From assembly GCF_035046505.1 (NCBI RefSeq), contig NC_089822.1, forward strand, positions 126,414,807 through 126,478,806: 64,000 nt of DNA, read 5' to 3'. The notes under the pieces are model-generated. The model was given only the letters and a program-made list of their open reading frames with translations, was not told the origin of the DNA and made no database searches. The DNA is from Tiliqua scincoides. Lineage: Eukaryota > Chordata > Lepidosauria > Squamata > Scincidae. The position numbers and the translations under genes are program-made. Within the stretch, counting starts at the first letter, position 1; the number at the start of each line of letters is the position of its first letter. This document shows, piece by piece, positions 1 through 9,598 of this stretch.

Positions 1-191
1 CTAGCAGCAGGTCTAAGCAGTATGCTGCGTACTGAATCTTGGACGTTAAGCATGCAAAATATTGCCACCAAGTCATCAAGGAGTCTCTGCTGAGCTGAAA
101 CTTAAGAGCCTGAAAACCTTTAAAGCTATTTATTCTACCACAAAGGCCTCCACCCCTCCACAGTGTTTCACCTCTTGATTTTCCACCATAC

Positions 192-296
192 CTGCAGGGT
201 CTGAAGTGACTCACAGACCACAGTTGTGTACAACTGGAAGTAATGGTACAGCAGTTTCTTCAGAGCTTGCTGCTGTTTAGTGTTGTCAGAATGAGA
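192..296 (-). CDS. ESPL1: ESPL1 (separase) third coding exon in the window
   Basis: The minus strand encodes 35 residues beginning SHSDNTKQQQALKKLLYHYF and ending CESLQTLQ. This matches the vertebrate separase stretch that reads [23 protein letters not shown] in human (recalled, not searched). The exon follows a polypyrimidine acceptor (cccccccacag type) and ends at a GTATGG donor whose complement is at 186-191. It starts and ends in phase 0, so it joins directly to the exon at 1720-2826. The next exon must lie nearer or beyond the window's left edge; bases 1-110 are open on the minus strand but I could not recognise separase sequence there. Separase is the cysteine protease that cleaves cohesin at anaphase; this part belongs to its N-terminal helical-repeat scaffold, not the protease domain. 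Confidence 0.9.
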
Positions 297-765
297 CTGT
301 GGGGGGACAGATGAAATAGAAAACACTTGAGTAGCCTTAAACTCAAACCTCTGCCAGGTTATTTACAACAGTGCTTACTTGACAGCCTTGGCAAAAATGT
401 AGATATTCCTTGCTGACAAATAACTAGGCTGACTGATCCATTTTGAATCTTTAATCCAGGAGATTTATTGTTTTACCTAGCATTCTTGGCTCAAAGCTTT
501 ACAGTAGCTCCAGTGTGAAACACAATAAAGGAGAACTGGAAGAAAATGATAAATATTCCTGAATGTAGCTCAAATATTTGCATTTTGCAAGTGTGAACAA
601 ATGAGTGTGAAAGTTTCCATTTTTTTTAAGCCATGTTTCTAGACCTCAGGATGGCAGGTTAGTTCTATTACACAGGTCTACAAAACTGAGGGTCAGAAAA
701 GTTTTTCCCAAACTTTATGGTAGTTTGATATGAATTTGGGATGCCGATTTCAAAAATGGAATCAG

Positions 766-896
766 ATGCCCGATCTTATCTAATCTCGGAAGCTAAGCAG
801 GGTCAGGCCTGGTTAGTACTTGGATGGGAGACTGCCTGGGAATACTGGGTGCTGTAGGCTTATACCATAGTCTTTCAAGACTGAAGGTTGCCAACC
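766..896 (+). repeat. 5S rRNA-derived SINE
   Basis: Bases 766-863 match the 5S rRNA gene from about its position 27 to its end (AATCTCGGAAGCTAAGCAGG, TTAGTACTTGGATGGGAGAC, GTGCTGTAGGCT). This includes the internal promoter region. It is followed by a non-5S tail, accatagtctttcaagactg then aaggttgccaacc, shared with the second copy at 59888-60022 and with LINE fragments elsewhere in the window. The first part of the 5S gene is missing, so this is a 5'-shortened SINE and not a 5S gene. Confidence 0.85.
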
Positions 897-898
897 AG

Positions 899-1066
899 TT
901 GCCCTATCATGTCTAGTTTTGGAGATATAGTATAGCCTCATTAGTGAATGGTTCAAGCAGCTTCCTCATGAGGAAGACATGGTGTAGGCTTCCTCATGAG
1001 GAAGTTGCTTGAACCATTCACTAAAGATGCTATGCAGCATCTCCAAAACTAGATGTGATAGGGCAA
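899..1066. repeat. Near-perfect palindromic MITE (~168 bp)
   Basis: The two halves are inverted copies: TTGCCCTATCA at the left end and TGATAGGGCAA at the right, with inner arms tagtgaatggttcaagcag and gcttgaaccattcacta around two copies of cttcctcatgaggaag. A short loop lies near 978-990. It abuts the 5S SINE directly. I could not find a clear target duplication, so its superfamily is unassigned. Confidence 0.75.
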
Positions 1067-1719
1067 AATTGATGCCACTTTCGGAATCAGCACCCCAAAC
1101 ATACCCAGGAATTGGTGAAATGTGTGTTGGCCTGTGTTATCTTTCCCACCTTCTGCCTACATAGCTAGCTACTTTCCAAGTAAAGAGCCCACCCTCCTCC
1201 TCAGGACAGGTCCCTCCTTCCTCCTATTTAAAGCAGAGTAAGGCAGGTGGGAGTTTCAGAAAGGCTCCAACAGGAACTGCAATCACATGGCCACTCTTGG
1301 AGCCCTTCCATGCCACTCAGGACCTCCCTCCTTCCCCCTTTAAAAAGGGGAGGAAGAAGCAGTGGGGGGCCAGAATGGCATAGAACTGCGCTGATAGTGG
1401 CTGCACTCTCAACCATTCTCGGCATGGTTCAGGAAGTAATTGCAGTGACACGACGACATCACTGTGATTACTTCCACTTGAGGGAGGCGGCATTTGTTCT
1501 CCCCCACCAGCACTGCCGTCAGGACTGCCAGTGCAGGAGACAAGCTTTGAAAGTGACATGTTCATAAAGGAGCTTTGTTAGCTTTCTTTTGCACAGTTTG
1601 CATTTGTGGGGTGTGCAAAAGCCAACACCATGATTTTCCAAGACTCAGTCATGCACTGTCGCCCTTGACCTGTCATCCAGGGCTCTGATCTAAAGGACAA
1701 AAAGAAAACCTTTACTCAC

Positions 1720-2826
1720 AATATCCACGAGCTTCCTCAGCAGCCTGGAGTAGGCTTCCATGAAGGCAGAGAGCCCCAGAATATCTTGCAGCTTAAAGCC
1801 CCCCAGTTTGCTCTTCCTAGCATGTCCATATAGAGGGGTTATGAACAACTGGCAGCTTTCAATCAGCGCTCTCAACAGGAATTCTTGAGCATCTAATGAA
1901 GCATTTAAAACATCAGCAGCTTGGGCAAAGAATGGCCCCACAGAACCCTCAGAAAGAGCCAACACTCTGTTCAGTTCTACTCCAGCAGAGAGAATATCTA
2001 AAGCTGCACTCCAACAATGCCTCTTGTTCTTCAATTCTCTCAAATAGACATGGGATTGTTGGAGAACTTCTTTGCTTTCTCTGAAGCAGCCACTTTTGCA
2101 GAGGTAACGGGCCCTTACCACAGTGAGCTCAAAGATACAGAGGGAGTCCTGGAAAGCCAAAGGCTCATTCATACCCCTCCTTCCTAAGAAGGCTGTAACA
2201 AGGTGGGAAAAGAGCTGTTCACTGAGAAAACAGGCCTCTGTCATGCTCAGTGGACTCCGCTGGGCCTCGTACTTAACAGCTGCACTGGAAGCATGCCGAG
2301 TCACCATGGAAGTAAAGAATGGGGGCTCTTGGAGCAAAACAGGACTCTCATACTCCAGAAGTACCAAGAAACGCACTGCTTGAAGCTGTGTGGAGAGCAC
2401 AACCCTCAACCCAGCAGGCGTCTTCTCTGTACCAGACATGGCATCTGTACTCTTCCAGAGCACACTAAAGGCACTTTTGGCAATAGATGCATAGTCATCA
2501 GCAGGCACTTGGGGAGGCTGGTACTTCAGCAGATCAGCGTAGAGGAGATTAGCAAATCTCAGGCAGGCATCAGATAGGCCTTGAGCAGCAGCACCCCTCA
2601 GTAGGTGGTACAGCAATCTTTCCAAATAGAGGGGAACATATTGGAGTCTAGCTGTTACATATCCATGATAGGCCAACTCAGCAAGGGCTTGGAGATTTTC
2701 CAAGTGGACTGGGCAGTCCAAACCTTCACCAAACCAGTGGATGCAAGCCCGCAGGATTTTGTCACACGCTGTTGTCCATTTGGAGGCTTGGCTGGCAACA
2801 TCCGACTTTTTTGAAACTGAACATTC
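1720..2826 (-). CDS. ESPL1: ESPL1 (separase) large second coding exon
   Basis: This 1,107-bp exon encodes 369 residues of the N-terminal helical scaffold of separase, the anaphase protease that opens cohesin rings. Diagnostic stretches are ACDKILRAC near its start, PVHLENLQALAELAYHGYV, PLYLERLLYHLLRGAAAQG, FSVLWK, and RFLVLLEYES; each has a close human counterpart (ACDAILRAC, LYLERILFVLLRNAAAQG, FSLLWK, SFLVLLEDES; recalled). The exon opens after an acceptor reading ctatttcag and closes at a GTGAGTAAAG donor (complement 1710-1719). Reading past the donor meets a stop after eight codons, as expected for intron. The reading frame continues above the TTG at 2719-2721, so a start there would be wrong; the true start is in the exon at 3544-3632. 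No damage is seen, so the gene looks functional. Confidence 0.96.
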
Positions 2827-3543
2827 CTGAAATAGACATGAGCTCTTTAATGTCAGTGTACAGCCTTAAATAAAGTGAGGAGGAGGACCTTAACACATTC
2901 CATATCATTTAATTTTAAGACTGTTATTGGAGGAAGGCATGCAAAATAATGTATGCCAAATGTAGTTCTTCCAGTGCACAATGCACCTGCATGTTCATGA
3001 CAGGACAACTGCTGAACACCTTATGCTAGTCCAATGGTCTTCAAACTGGAAACAGCCTCCCCAGTGTGATTGGAGTTTACTGTTCCACAGTGGAGGCTGC
3101 CTATGTCACTGCCAAACTCCCCCCATGTTCACTCCGCCCAGCCATGTCTGCCAGGATATCCTAGCGCAGAGTCTGCTGGGCAGCAGAACACAGAAGCCAC
3201 TGGATGAAGCACATAAGGGGCAACCAGCGGCAACAACAGCAGCCTCCCCCACAGAACAGTAAGCTCTATTCATACAGAAGAGTGTTTAGCAAGGGTACCA
3301 GATAAGGCCCATGGGCCACAGTTTGGAACACATTGAGCACCCAATTTCTGTGGCTAGCCAGATATTTCCAGAAAGCCTTCAAGCTATGTGTTCTCCAGCA
3401 ACTGGTATCCATACGGACACTGCCTTGGAACTTAGAAGTTCCATTTAGTCAACGTATCCATCTTCTGTGAATAAGCCAATTCCCTTTTAAAGGTTTCTAT
3501 GTCAGTAAAACAAACTAGCAGTCAACACAACTTGCAGTCTTAC
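2827..3543 (-). other. ESPL1: ESPL1 intron between first two coding exons
   Basis: The intron is bounded by the GTAAGA donor and ctatttcag acceptor described for the exons. I see no further gene, RNA or clear repeat in it. Confidence 0.8.
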
Positions 3544-3632
3544 CTTCAGCTCAGTCAACAAAGCCAATGTCTCTTGGGGAGTGCTGGTCTGTGCCACAAA
3601 ATCCATGCCCTTGAGGAACTTCATTTTGCATT
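3544..3632 (-). CDS. ESPL1: ESPL1 (separase) start exon with initiator ATG
   Basis: The start codon is at 3622-3624 (minus) and encodes MKFLKGMDFVAQTSTPQETL followed by ALLTELK, 27 residues, before a GTAAGACTGC donor (complement 3534-3543). Phase 0 joins exactly to the exon beginning ECSVSKKSD. Human separase starts [21 protein letters not shown], so length and character agree, although identity is low in this N-terminus. The exon is preceded by a good polypyrimidine acceptor (ttttccccttctgcag), placing the 5'UTR start at about 3632. An earlier ATG overlaps it out of frame in the 5'UTR. With the other two exons this gives 431 residues of a protein that is about 2,100 in human. Confidence 0.88.
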
Positions 3633-3989
3633 CTGCAGAAGGGGAAAACAGACTCGTATATTACTAACTGACACAGAGCTGTGCAGGACACCTCTCACCC
3701 TGATCTGAATGCACTTCTAAATCCTTCACCTCAAAATTGTTCTGCCACATCTGAGCCCTAAAGCAGCAATATTTACTTCTAAACAACAGGCCAGATCACA
3801 ACAGCAGCAACTGTGTGCTGGCAGCAGACAGGAAACCATGAAACACTAAGGGCCAGCTAGGTCAATTTATGCCAAGCACAGAGGTGAGCTCATCAAGCTA
3901 GGTCCCATATCTGAACTACTACCCTACAAACATCTTGCATATTTCCTCCTCTCACAACACACAGCCACTGAGATACAAGCAGCTGTGGT

Positions 3990-4176
3990 GGAGGGAGGGC
4001 CATAGCCCAGGACTTTGAGCACTTCCTTCACATGCTGAAAGCCCCAGGTTCAACAACTGACATCTCTAGTACAGTAGACTCCCCATCTAAAATTATGGAG
4101 AGCCTCTGCCAGTCAGTGGATCACGCAACATGTACAGAGACTGTTGATCTATCCAATACAAGGCAGCTTTATAAGG
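3990..4176 (+). repeat. tRNA-derived SINE, sense orientation
   Basis: The head resembles a tRNA (ggccatagcccaggac for the A box, caggttcaacaact for the B box). The body runs gagcctctgccagtcagtgg and ends in aaggcagctttataagg. It is the same family as the reverse-oriented copies at 8690-8868, 30095-30240 and 40525-40712. It is diverged and therefore old. It lies in the inferred ESPL1 first intron. Confidence 0.7.
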
Positions 4177-5731
4177 GACAAATCTTGAAGGTTTCATAAG
4201 AATAACAAGTAAAGTTATCACTGCAATTCCACTCTACTGTTACAACCCCAACAGCCCCTCAACTGTTCCCATGCTCCTCATGCATTTCACTCTGCCTAGC
4301 CTGACCCATTCACTTTCCATTCTTGCAGTCATGCCACAAGAATAAAAAGGTGACCATGCCAGGACTAGAACTGAAGATGCATCAAGCAAATATTCCTGAA
4401 GTTATGTGGAACCATCTCATTCCTGCACTACTGAAGAAACAAACACACATGGTGGTGGGGCCAACTCTTCATTCACATTTCTTCTTTGTTCAGGTATACA
4501 AAGCAGGACTGAAACAGTGAGCAAACACCTGCTTCGGGTAAAGGCAGCCTCATAGGACTTGCTTCTTAACACAATCCCAGTTCTTCATACACCAAGCTCC
4601 TTCCCAGTCTCTGTCAAAACTTCAACCCACTACAAATCTCATATCAATTCTATTTTTAAGAGCACTCACAGGTGCTCCTGTGGCTCCACCACACAGTGTC
4701 ACTATACTGCAAAAGCCCAGTGTATCTGCTGTGGATTTCTTTCAAAGAAGCCAGAAAGCTTAATTCCTGTAAATAAGAGAAACATCTTGAGGAAACTTCA
4801 ACTCCACCAGAGTTACTGACTTCAGAGTACCTCAGAGTGAGGGAAACCAGAATAGCTGAACTAGTTTTAAAGGATAATTGGTTTGCTGTATAGCCGACCA
4901 TGCTTTCATCACATGCGGATGCAATGGTTAACTACACCACTAAACAAAGCATGGCTCTCTCCTCTCTCCCATATTTTCTGGCCTATGCCCACTAACCTTC
5001 CCCTCAGGGCCCACAGGCGGAGAGAGATAGTGGGTAATTCATACCTGGGCCCAGGATAAAAAAGAGGCCTCAGGAGCCAATTGAGGGGGCCCAGAAATTT
5101 CCTGGGATCTTGTATTTTCCAGTCTCACCTAGACTCGCTACATGCATGTGATGCTTGGTATGTGGCTGCTGCTGCTATCGAAAGCCATATATGCTGAGCC
5201 GACCTGCTACAGAAGCTCTTTGGCTTGTGGCTCCACTTACCTTGAAGGAGCATATAGGATCTCAGGGACACAGCTGTGAGGCTACAGCAGGGGTATTTTC
5301 TGGTAAGCATAGGGCACTTTGGTAAACATAGGACACACATTACAGGGCCAGCCTAAATACAATGATGCTAATTTCCTACAATGCTTATCCATATCTGAAA
5401 GATTTTGGAGAGACATAGGAGTGCATTTGTTTTTCTATAACCCTGTGTCTAGCTGCTGGTGCTGCACAGGTAGGTAGACCTGGGCTCTGCAGTAGGAAGC
5501 CCAGCAGACCTGGGTTCCAAGGACTTCTCCAGCTATCACCACCCCCCTCCCTACCCCTGTCCTGCCCACACTCATCACCACCCTCCCCTCCCCGTTGCTT
5601 TCATTCCTTCCTCCGCCCCCTTTGGGAAAAAGCGCCCAAAGAAGCTTTGCACCCCCTGGTGAAACTCCTCCCAGAGACCCTGTCCCCCTTTTAAACAGCC
5701 TACCTCCACTTCCTGCTACTGCCAGGCGCTC

Positions 5732-5990
5732 TCTCACCTAAACGCTCTGCACTCCTGACACCCCTACAGCAAGCAACGTGAACAGAGGAACCAGCCTCGC
5801 GCCCCGTTCAAATTGCCGCCCTCGGCCAATCACCGCTGCAGCACTGGAGCCCCGCCCCTTTCCCTGCCTGTTCCCTACTGGGAATGGCTGGAGCAGCAGC
5901 CGCGTCAACTTCTTGCAGCGGGGAAGTCTCATTGGCCCCCTCCTTAGAGGCGGGCTGAGCTCGCGCCCTCCTGGTCTGCATTTGGTACAT
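5732..5990 (-). promoter_or_regulatory. ESPL1: Probable ESPL1 promoter and non-coding exon 1
   Basis: This GC-rich stretch lies 2.1 kb upstream of the separase start codon. Read on the minus strand it shows a CCAAT box (complement of attgg at 5931-5935), a second CCAAT in reverse orientation at 5826-5830, and TTTGAA at 5807-5812, which matches the cell-cycle homology region (CHR). About 70 bp further is a strong donor, GTTTAG then GTGAGAG (complement 5732-5737), which would end a non-coding first exon at 5738. CCAAT plus CHR is the known layout of G2/M genes bound by NF-Y and the DREAM/MuvB complex, fitting separase. The motifs are seen; the transcription start and first exon are inferred. 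Confidence 0.6.
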
Positions 5991-6000
5991 GCCGGGTGTC

Positions 6001-6275
6001 AGAGCAGAATCTTATGCATGCTTACTCAGAAATGTCCCATTAGAGTCAGTGGGGCTTACTCCCAGGAAAGTGTGGATAGGATGGCAGCCTCAGAGCCCGG
6101 TCTTATGCATGTCTACTCAGAAGTAAGTCCCATTATAGTCAATGGGGCTTACTCCCAGGAAAGTGTGGATAGGATTGCAGACTGAGGCTACAATTCGATG
6201 CACCCTTTCCTGGGAATAAGCCCCATCGACCATCATGGAACTTACTTCTGAGTAGACGAGCACAGGCTTGGTCTG
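6001..6275. repeat. Family A MITE array, three units
   Basis: Three ~90-bp near-palindromic units run head to tail (6001-6090, 6093-6182, 6186-6275). Each has a half like cttatgcatgtctactcaga and the inverted half like cttactcccaggaaagtgtg. The array starts at the right edge of the GC-rich ESPL1 promoter segment. The family is plentiful in this window; its shared ends and 3-bp duplications are described under findings. Confidence 0.85.
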
Positions 6276-6550
6276 TCAGTTCTTTAACGCACTCTTGCAT
6301 TTGAGGAAATAGGCTGCAGTTCGCTAAAGCTGCAGCCGCAATACATGTGCTCATCTTTATGGAGTCACCTAGAACTCTTCGTTGTATCTGGTGGAGGAGA
6401 TTGTAAAGGGTCGCTTTTCTATGCAGAGGTCAAGAGCTGGAGGAGGCATCTGGCAGGGAAAGGGCTGTTCGTGTGCAGTCTGATAAACCGGCTTCGTCTT
6501 CTCGCAGGTCGGATGTGCTTGCACCGACCGCACAACTAAGGAAGAAATGG

Positions 6551-6780
6551 GGCTACCAGTCCTATCCACACTTACCTGGGAGTAAACGCTGTAATGGGGC
6601 ATGATACTTCTAAGTAGAAATGCATAAGATTGGGCTCTGATGCTGCAATCCTATCCCCACTTACCTGGGAGTAAGCCCCATTGACTATAATGGGACTTAC
6701 TTCTGAGTAGACATGCACAGACTTGAACTCTGAATCCCGCAGATTTCAGTGGGGTTTACTCCTAAAATAAGTGTGGTCAA
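6551..6780. repeat. Family A MITE units, two full and one partial
   Basis: Units at about 6551-6639 and 6642-6732 are followed by a diverged half-unit to about 6780. A further isolated half-unit lies at 6905-6950. The second unit carries the motifs cctatccccacttacctggg and gacttacttctgagtagaca. Confidence 0.75.
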
Positions 6781-7038
6781 CCAAAGACTGCAACCGTTAA
6801 AGAAGGCAATTCTCACGTTGACATCCTAGGCACTTTTTCTGGGGAGTCAGCCGTGTTGAAACAAGGGGAATGATGCGGACTGGCCACGAAATCCAAAGCG
6901 AAAAGCACAATCCTATGCCAGCCTATTCAGAAGCAAGCCCCACTGAGTTTAATTCGTGCGTATGAGTCACTAGTTCTTTTGCACTAGATCAGCAGCTCCT
7001 TGGGACTCTCCTAACAAAACAGGCTTGTGGAGACCATA

Positions 7039-7433
7039 GAACCCAATCCTATGCACGTCTACTCAGATGCAAGTCTCCTTATAATAAATGGGGCTTACTC
7101 CCAGAGAAGTGTGGATAGGTTTGTAGCCTCATAAGGGCTAGCTAGCAGATTGTTGCAGCGCAAGTCCTATACATGCTTCCTCGGAAGTAAATTCCATTGC
7201 CTTCAACTGGACTTACTCCTAAGTAAGCGTGCACGGGATTGCAGCCTTACAGCCCAAGCTTATGCATGTCTACTCAAAAGTATGTCCCATTATAGTCCAT
7301 GGGGCTTACTCCCAAGTAAGCGCGCACAGGATGGTAGCCACACAGCCCAAGCTTATGCATGTCTACTCAGAAGCAAGTCCCATTATACTCCATGGGACTT
7401 ACTCCCAGGAAAGCGTGCACAGGATTGTAGCCT
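7039..7433. repeat. Family A MITE array upstream of the PUDP-like gene
   Basis: Four units at about 7039-7131, 7157-7246, 7249-7338 and 7341-7433, each ~90 bp, end about 130 bp before the NRF1-like promoter of the intronless PUDP-like gene. The last three are contiguous and joined by short spacers. This cluster and the two to its left fill most of 6.0-7.43 kb between two promoters. Confidence 0.8.
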
Positions 7434-7539
7434 TATCCCTTTATACTTTGACTGCCAGACGTGGATGCTTTTGATTCTGTTGCAACTTCTCTGCAGCCTC
7501 CTATGAAGAGTGAACGGTGTTTGCAGAGCATGTGCCAGG

Positions 7540-7672
7540 AACTCACAGGCTCGAGAGGCAACGGGACTGCGCATGCGCAGCCGACCCAACCCCGGAGAGC
7601 CGTTTTGTTCGACGGTTGCTCCGCCGCTGGGCGCCCGGGGGCGCTGTTGCTGCTGCAAGGCAAGGCCTGGCC
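7540..7672 (+). promoter_or_regulatory. CpG-rich promoter with NRF1-type palindrome
   Basis: CTGCGCATGCGCAG at 7567-7580 is a perfect palindrome matching the NRF1 consensus (YGCGCAYGCGCR). The following 90 bp are very CpG-rich and run into the coding start at 7673. There is no TATA box. If transcription begins upstream of 7572, an out-of-frame ORF from the ATG inside the palindrome would overlap the main start and end at 7725. Motif seen; promoter activity inferred. Confidence 0.6.
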
Positions 7673-8371
7673 ATGTCCACTTCCACCAAGGAGGCAATGC
7701 AGCCCGTCACTCATGTCATCTTTGACATGGACGGCACCCTGGTGGACACGGAGCGCATCTTCACCGCGGTCCACCAAGAGATCTGCAGCCGTTATGGGAA
7801 GACCTTCAGCTGGGACGTGAAGTCTGTCATCATGGGCAGACCGGAGCCCGAGGCAGTGGGCATCATCCGGGAGACCCTGGGCCTGCCCCTCACCGTGGAA
7901 GAAATCATGGGCGAAACCAAAAAGAGGAAGGAAGAGCTGTACCCAAAGGTTGACCTGATGCCAGGCGCTGAGAAGCTCATCCGCCATTTCCATCGGCACC
8001 AGGTGCCCATCGCCATGGCCAGCAGCTCGTCCCAGGAGGCCTATGACCTGAAAAAAGTCCGCCACCAAGAATTATTGGGTTTACTTCACCATATTGTGTT
8101 GGGCGATGACCCCGAACTGAAGCATGGCAAGCCAGCGCCGGACATTTTCTTGCTCTGTGCCAACAGGTTCGTGCCACCAGCACCTCCGGTGAAGTGTCTC
8201 GTGTTCGAAGATGCCCCTAATGGAGTCAAAGGGGCTCGGGCAGCTGGGATGCAAGTGGTCATGGTTCCAGATGAAGGCCTACAGAAAGAGCTGACCAAAG
8301 AAGCAACCCTCGTCCTCCACTCTTTGAATGAATTCAAGCCGGAACTGTTTGGCTTACCAATGTTTGATTAA
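7673..8371 (+). CDS. Intronless PUDP-like pseudouridine-5'-phosphatase
   Basis: A 232-residue HAD-family phosphatase in one exon. It is closest in memory to vertebrate PUDP (HDHD1, 228 residues in human), which removes phosphate from pseudouridine 5'-monophosphate. HAD motifs are all present: FDMDGT with the nucleophile D18 and D20, SSSS at 117-120, KHGKP with K153, and FEDAPNGV with E179/D180. It also shares WDVKS, LMPGAEKLI, HIVLGDDPE and the C-terminal LFGLP with PUDP. The ATG at 7673 is the first in frame and has G at -3. The absence of introns, while mammalian PUDP is multi-exon, suggests an old retrocopy; the frame is undamaged, so it is probably under selection. No poly(A) tract or target duplication is visible. 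No gene symbol is given because orthology to PUDP itself is not proven. Confidence 0.9.
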   Translation: MSTSTKEAMQPVTHVIFDMDGTLVDTERIFTAVHQEICSRYGKTFSWDVKSVIMGRPEPEAVGIIRETLGLPLTVEEIMGETKKRKEELYPKVDLMPGAEKLIRHFHRHQVPIAMASSSSQEAYDLKKVRHQELLGLLHHIVLGDDPELKHGKPAPDIFLLCANRFVPPAPPVKCLVFEDAPNGVKGARAAGMQVVMVPDEGLQKELTKEATLVLHSLNEFKPELFGLPMFD

Positions 8372-8500
8372 TGACCTTTATATTTATTGTATTAATTTAG
8401 CCATCCTGGTTCAAGGAAAGGACTGGCTTCTTATTCAAAGTGTTCCCACTCCCTATTACAGTAATCTTAATTACTGTAATTACAGATACCCAATACTGTA

Positions 8501-8506
8501 ATTAAA
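8501..8506 (+). promoter_or_regulatory. Possible poly(A) signal of the PUDP-like gene
   Basis: ATTAAA, the common variant of AATAAA, occurs 130 bp after the stop codon and is followed by a T/G-rich stretch. It is a candidate only. Confidence 0.35.
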
Positions 8507-8689
8507 GTTTTGTGGCCAGTTCACTTATTCAGATTCAGGGGTGCTAGATAAAATAATGAACCTTGTTTATCAGGCATGGAAGACAAGTGTCTTTTTAAAG
8601 GCAGTCAAAAAGATTATTTGCCCCTGCCATTCAGACTGTTTCAGGAGGAGCTTCTCATGCATGCAAGGAACTGTTCTGAAGCAGGCAGG

Positions 8690-8868
8690 TGCCTTTTGTT
8701 GGCTCAGACCATTGGTCTTTCTAGCATGCTATTTGCTGGCTGGTAGCAGCTCTCTAGGCTAGAGTTTCAAGCTGGGGTCTTTCCCAGGCCTCTCTGGAGA
8801 TCCCAGGGTTTGAACCTAGAACCTTCTGCATGCAAAGCAGGTGCTCTCTCACTGACTATGGCCCCATG
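8690..8868 (-). repeat. tRNA-derived SINE, antisense
   Basis: Read on the plus strand it runs cagaccattggtctttctag, then tctggagatcccagggtttg, then gcatgcaaagcaggtgctct and ggcccc. This is the reverse complement of a tRNA-like head with a B box and a ggtctgactcag-type tail. It is the same family as the copy at 3990-4176. Confidence 0.75.
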
Positions 8869-9073
8869 CAGAAAAAAAGGGACTCCTAGTTGGGACATGC
8901 AGGCTCTGCATTCCTAAAAGGGCTCTGAATCACATCTGCGGTGTTGCCTTTTTTGCCATTCCACTTCTGCCATGATCAGTTTCTGTTTTTCAGCAGTGAA
9001 ATGAGAACATGAAACCCCTATTTTTTGTTTGAATGGGAAATTATATAGAACTTCTCAAACATTATGACACAAA

Positions 9074-9163
9074 GGCTGCAGTCCTAACCACACTTTCCTG
9101 AGAGTAAGCCCCATTGAACAAAATAGGACTTACTTCTGCATAGACCTGGTTAGGACTGTGCCC
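9074..9163. repeat. Family A MITE, single copy
   Basis: It starts ggctgcagtcctaacc and ends ggttaggactgtgccc, with inner halves gagagtaagccccattg and gacttacttctg. It is flanked by AAA on both sides, the position where other copies show TAA or TTA. Confidence 0.8.
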
Positions 9164-9281
9164 AAAATCTCTCTGCCAGCTGAACAGCTTATAAACCAGT
9201 TGGCAGGGCTCTATTTAAAAAAGAAAAAAAATTGTCCTATGTTGCTCCAGTCTGAAGGTGTTCAAAGCATCTTATACATTG

Positions 9282-9598
9282 TATTGGCAACCTTCAGTCT
9301 CGAAAGACTATGGTATCGCGCTCTGAAAGGTGGTTCTGGCACAGCGTCTAGTGTGGCTGAAAAGGCCAATCCGGGAGTGACAATCCCTTCCACACCGGGA
9401 GCAAGTGCAGTCTGTCCCTGGTCTGTCTCCCTGGCTATGGGCCTTCCTTCTTTGCCTCTTAGCCTCAGACTGTTGGCAAAGTGTCTCTTCAAACTGGGAA
9501 AGGCCATGCTGCACAGCCTGCCTCCAAGCGGGCCGCTCAGAGGCCAGGTTTTCCCACTTGTTGAGGTCCATCCCTAAGGCCTTCAGATCCCTCTTATA
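9282..9598 (-). repeat. LINE 3' end with zinc-finger C-terminus
   Basis: The minus strand encodes the last ~95 residues of a non-LTR retrotransposon ORF2. It contains WENLASERPAWRQAVQHG, then a C2H2-like finger CSRCGRDCHSRIGLFSHTRRC minus its last residue in places, ending QSAIP. After the stop comes the 3'UTR with gcgataccatagtctttcga and aggttgccaatac. That tail is the one carried by the 5S-derived SINE. The 5' side abuts a short TCTTATACA tandem array, and similar sequence (catcttatacat) flanks the 3' end, perhaps a target duplication. The clade was not determined. Confidence 0.75.

Noticed and set aside
1-110. Fourth separase exon at the left edge
   Set aside because: The minus strand is open after a possible acceptor, but the peptide does not resemble the expected separase sequence closely enough.
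1690-2721. 343-residue single-exon gene starting at 2721
   Set aside because: The codon at 2721 is TTG. The frame and the separase similarity continue upstream to an acceptor at 2827, and the downstream end runs into a splice donor.
6001-7433. CRISPR-like array
   Set aside because: The units are 90-bp near-palindromic MITEs with no spacers of constant size, in a vertebrate genome.
7517-8371. 284-residue form of the PUDP-like protein
   Set aside because: The longer frame has no upstream ATG in frame. The extra ~52 residues would be read from the CpG-rich leader and do not match the family; the ATG at 7673 gives the family length.
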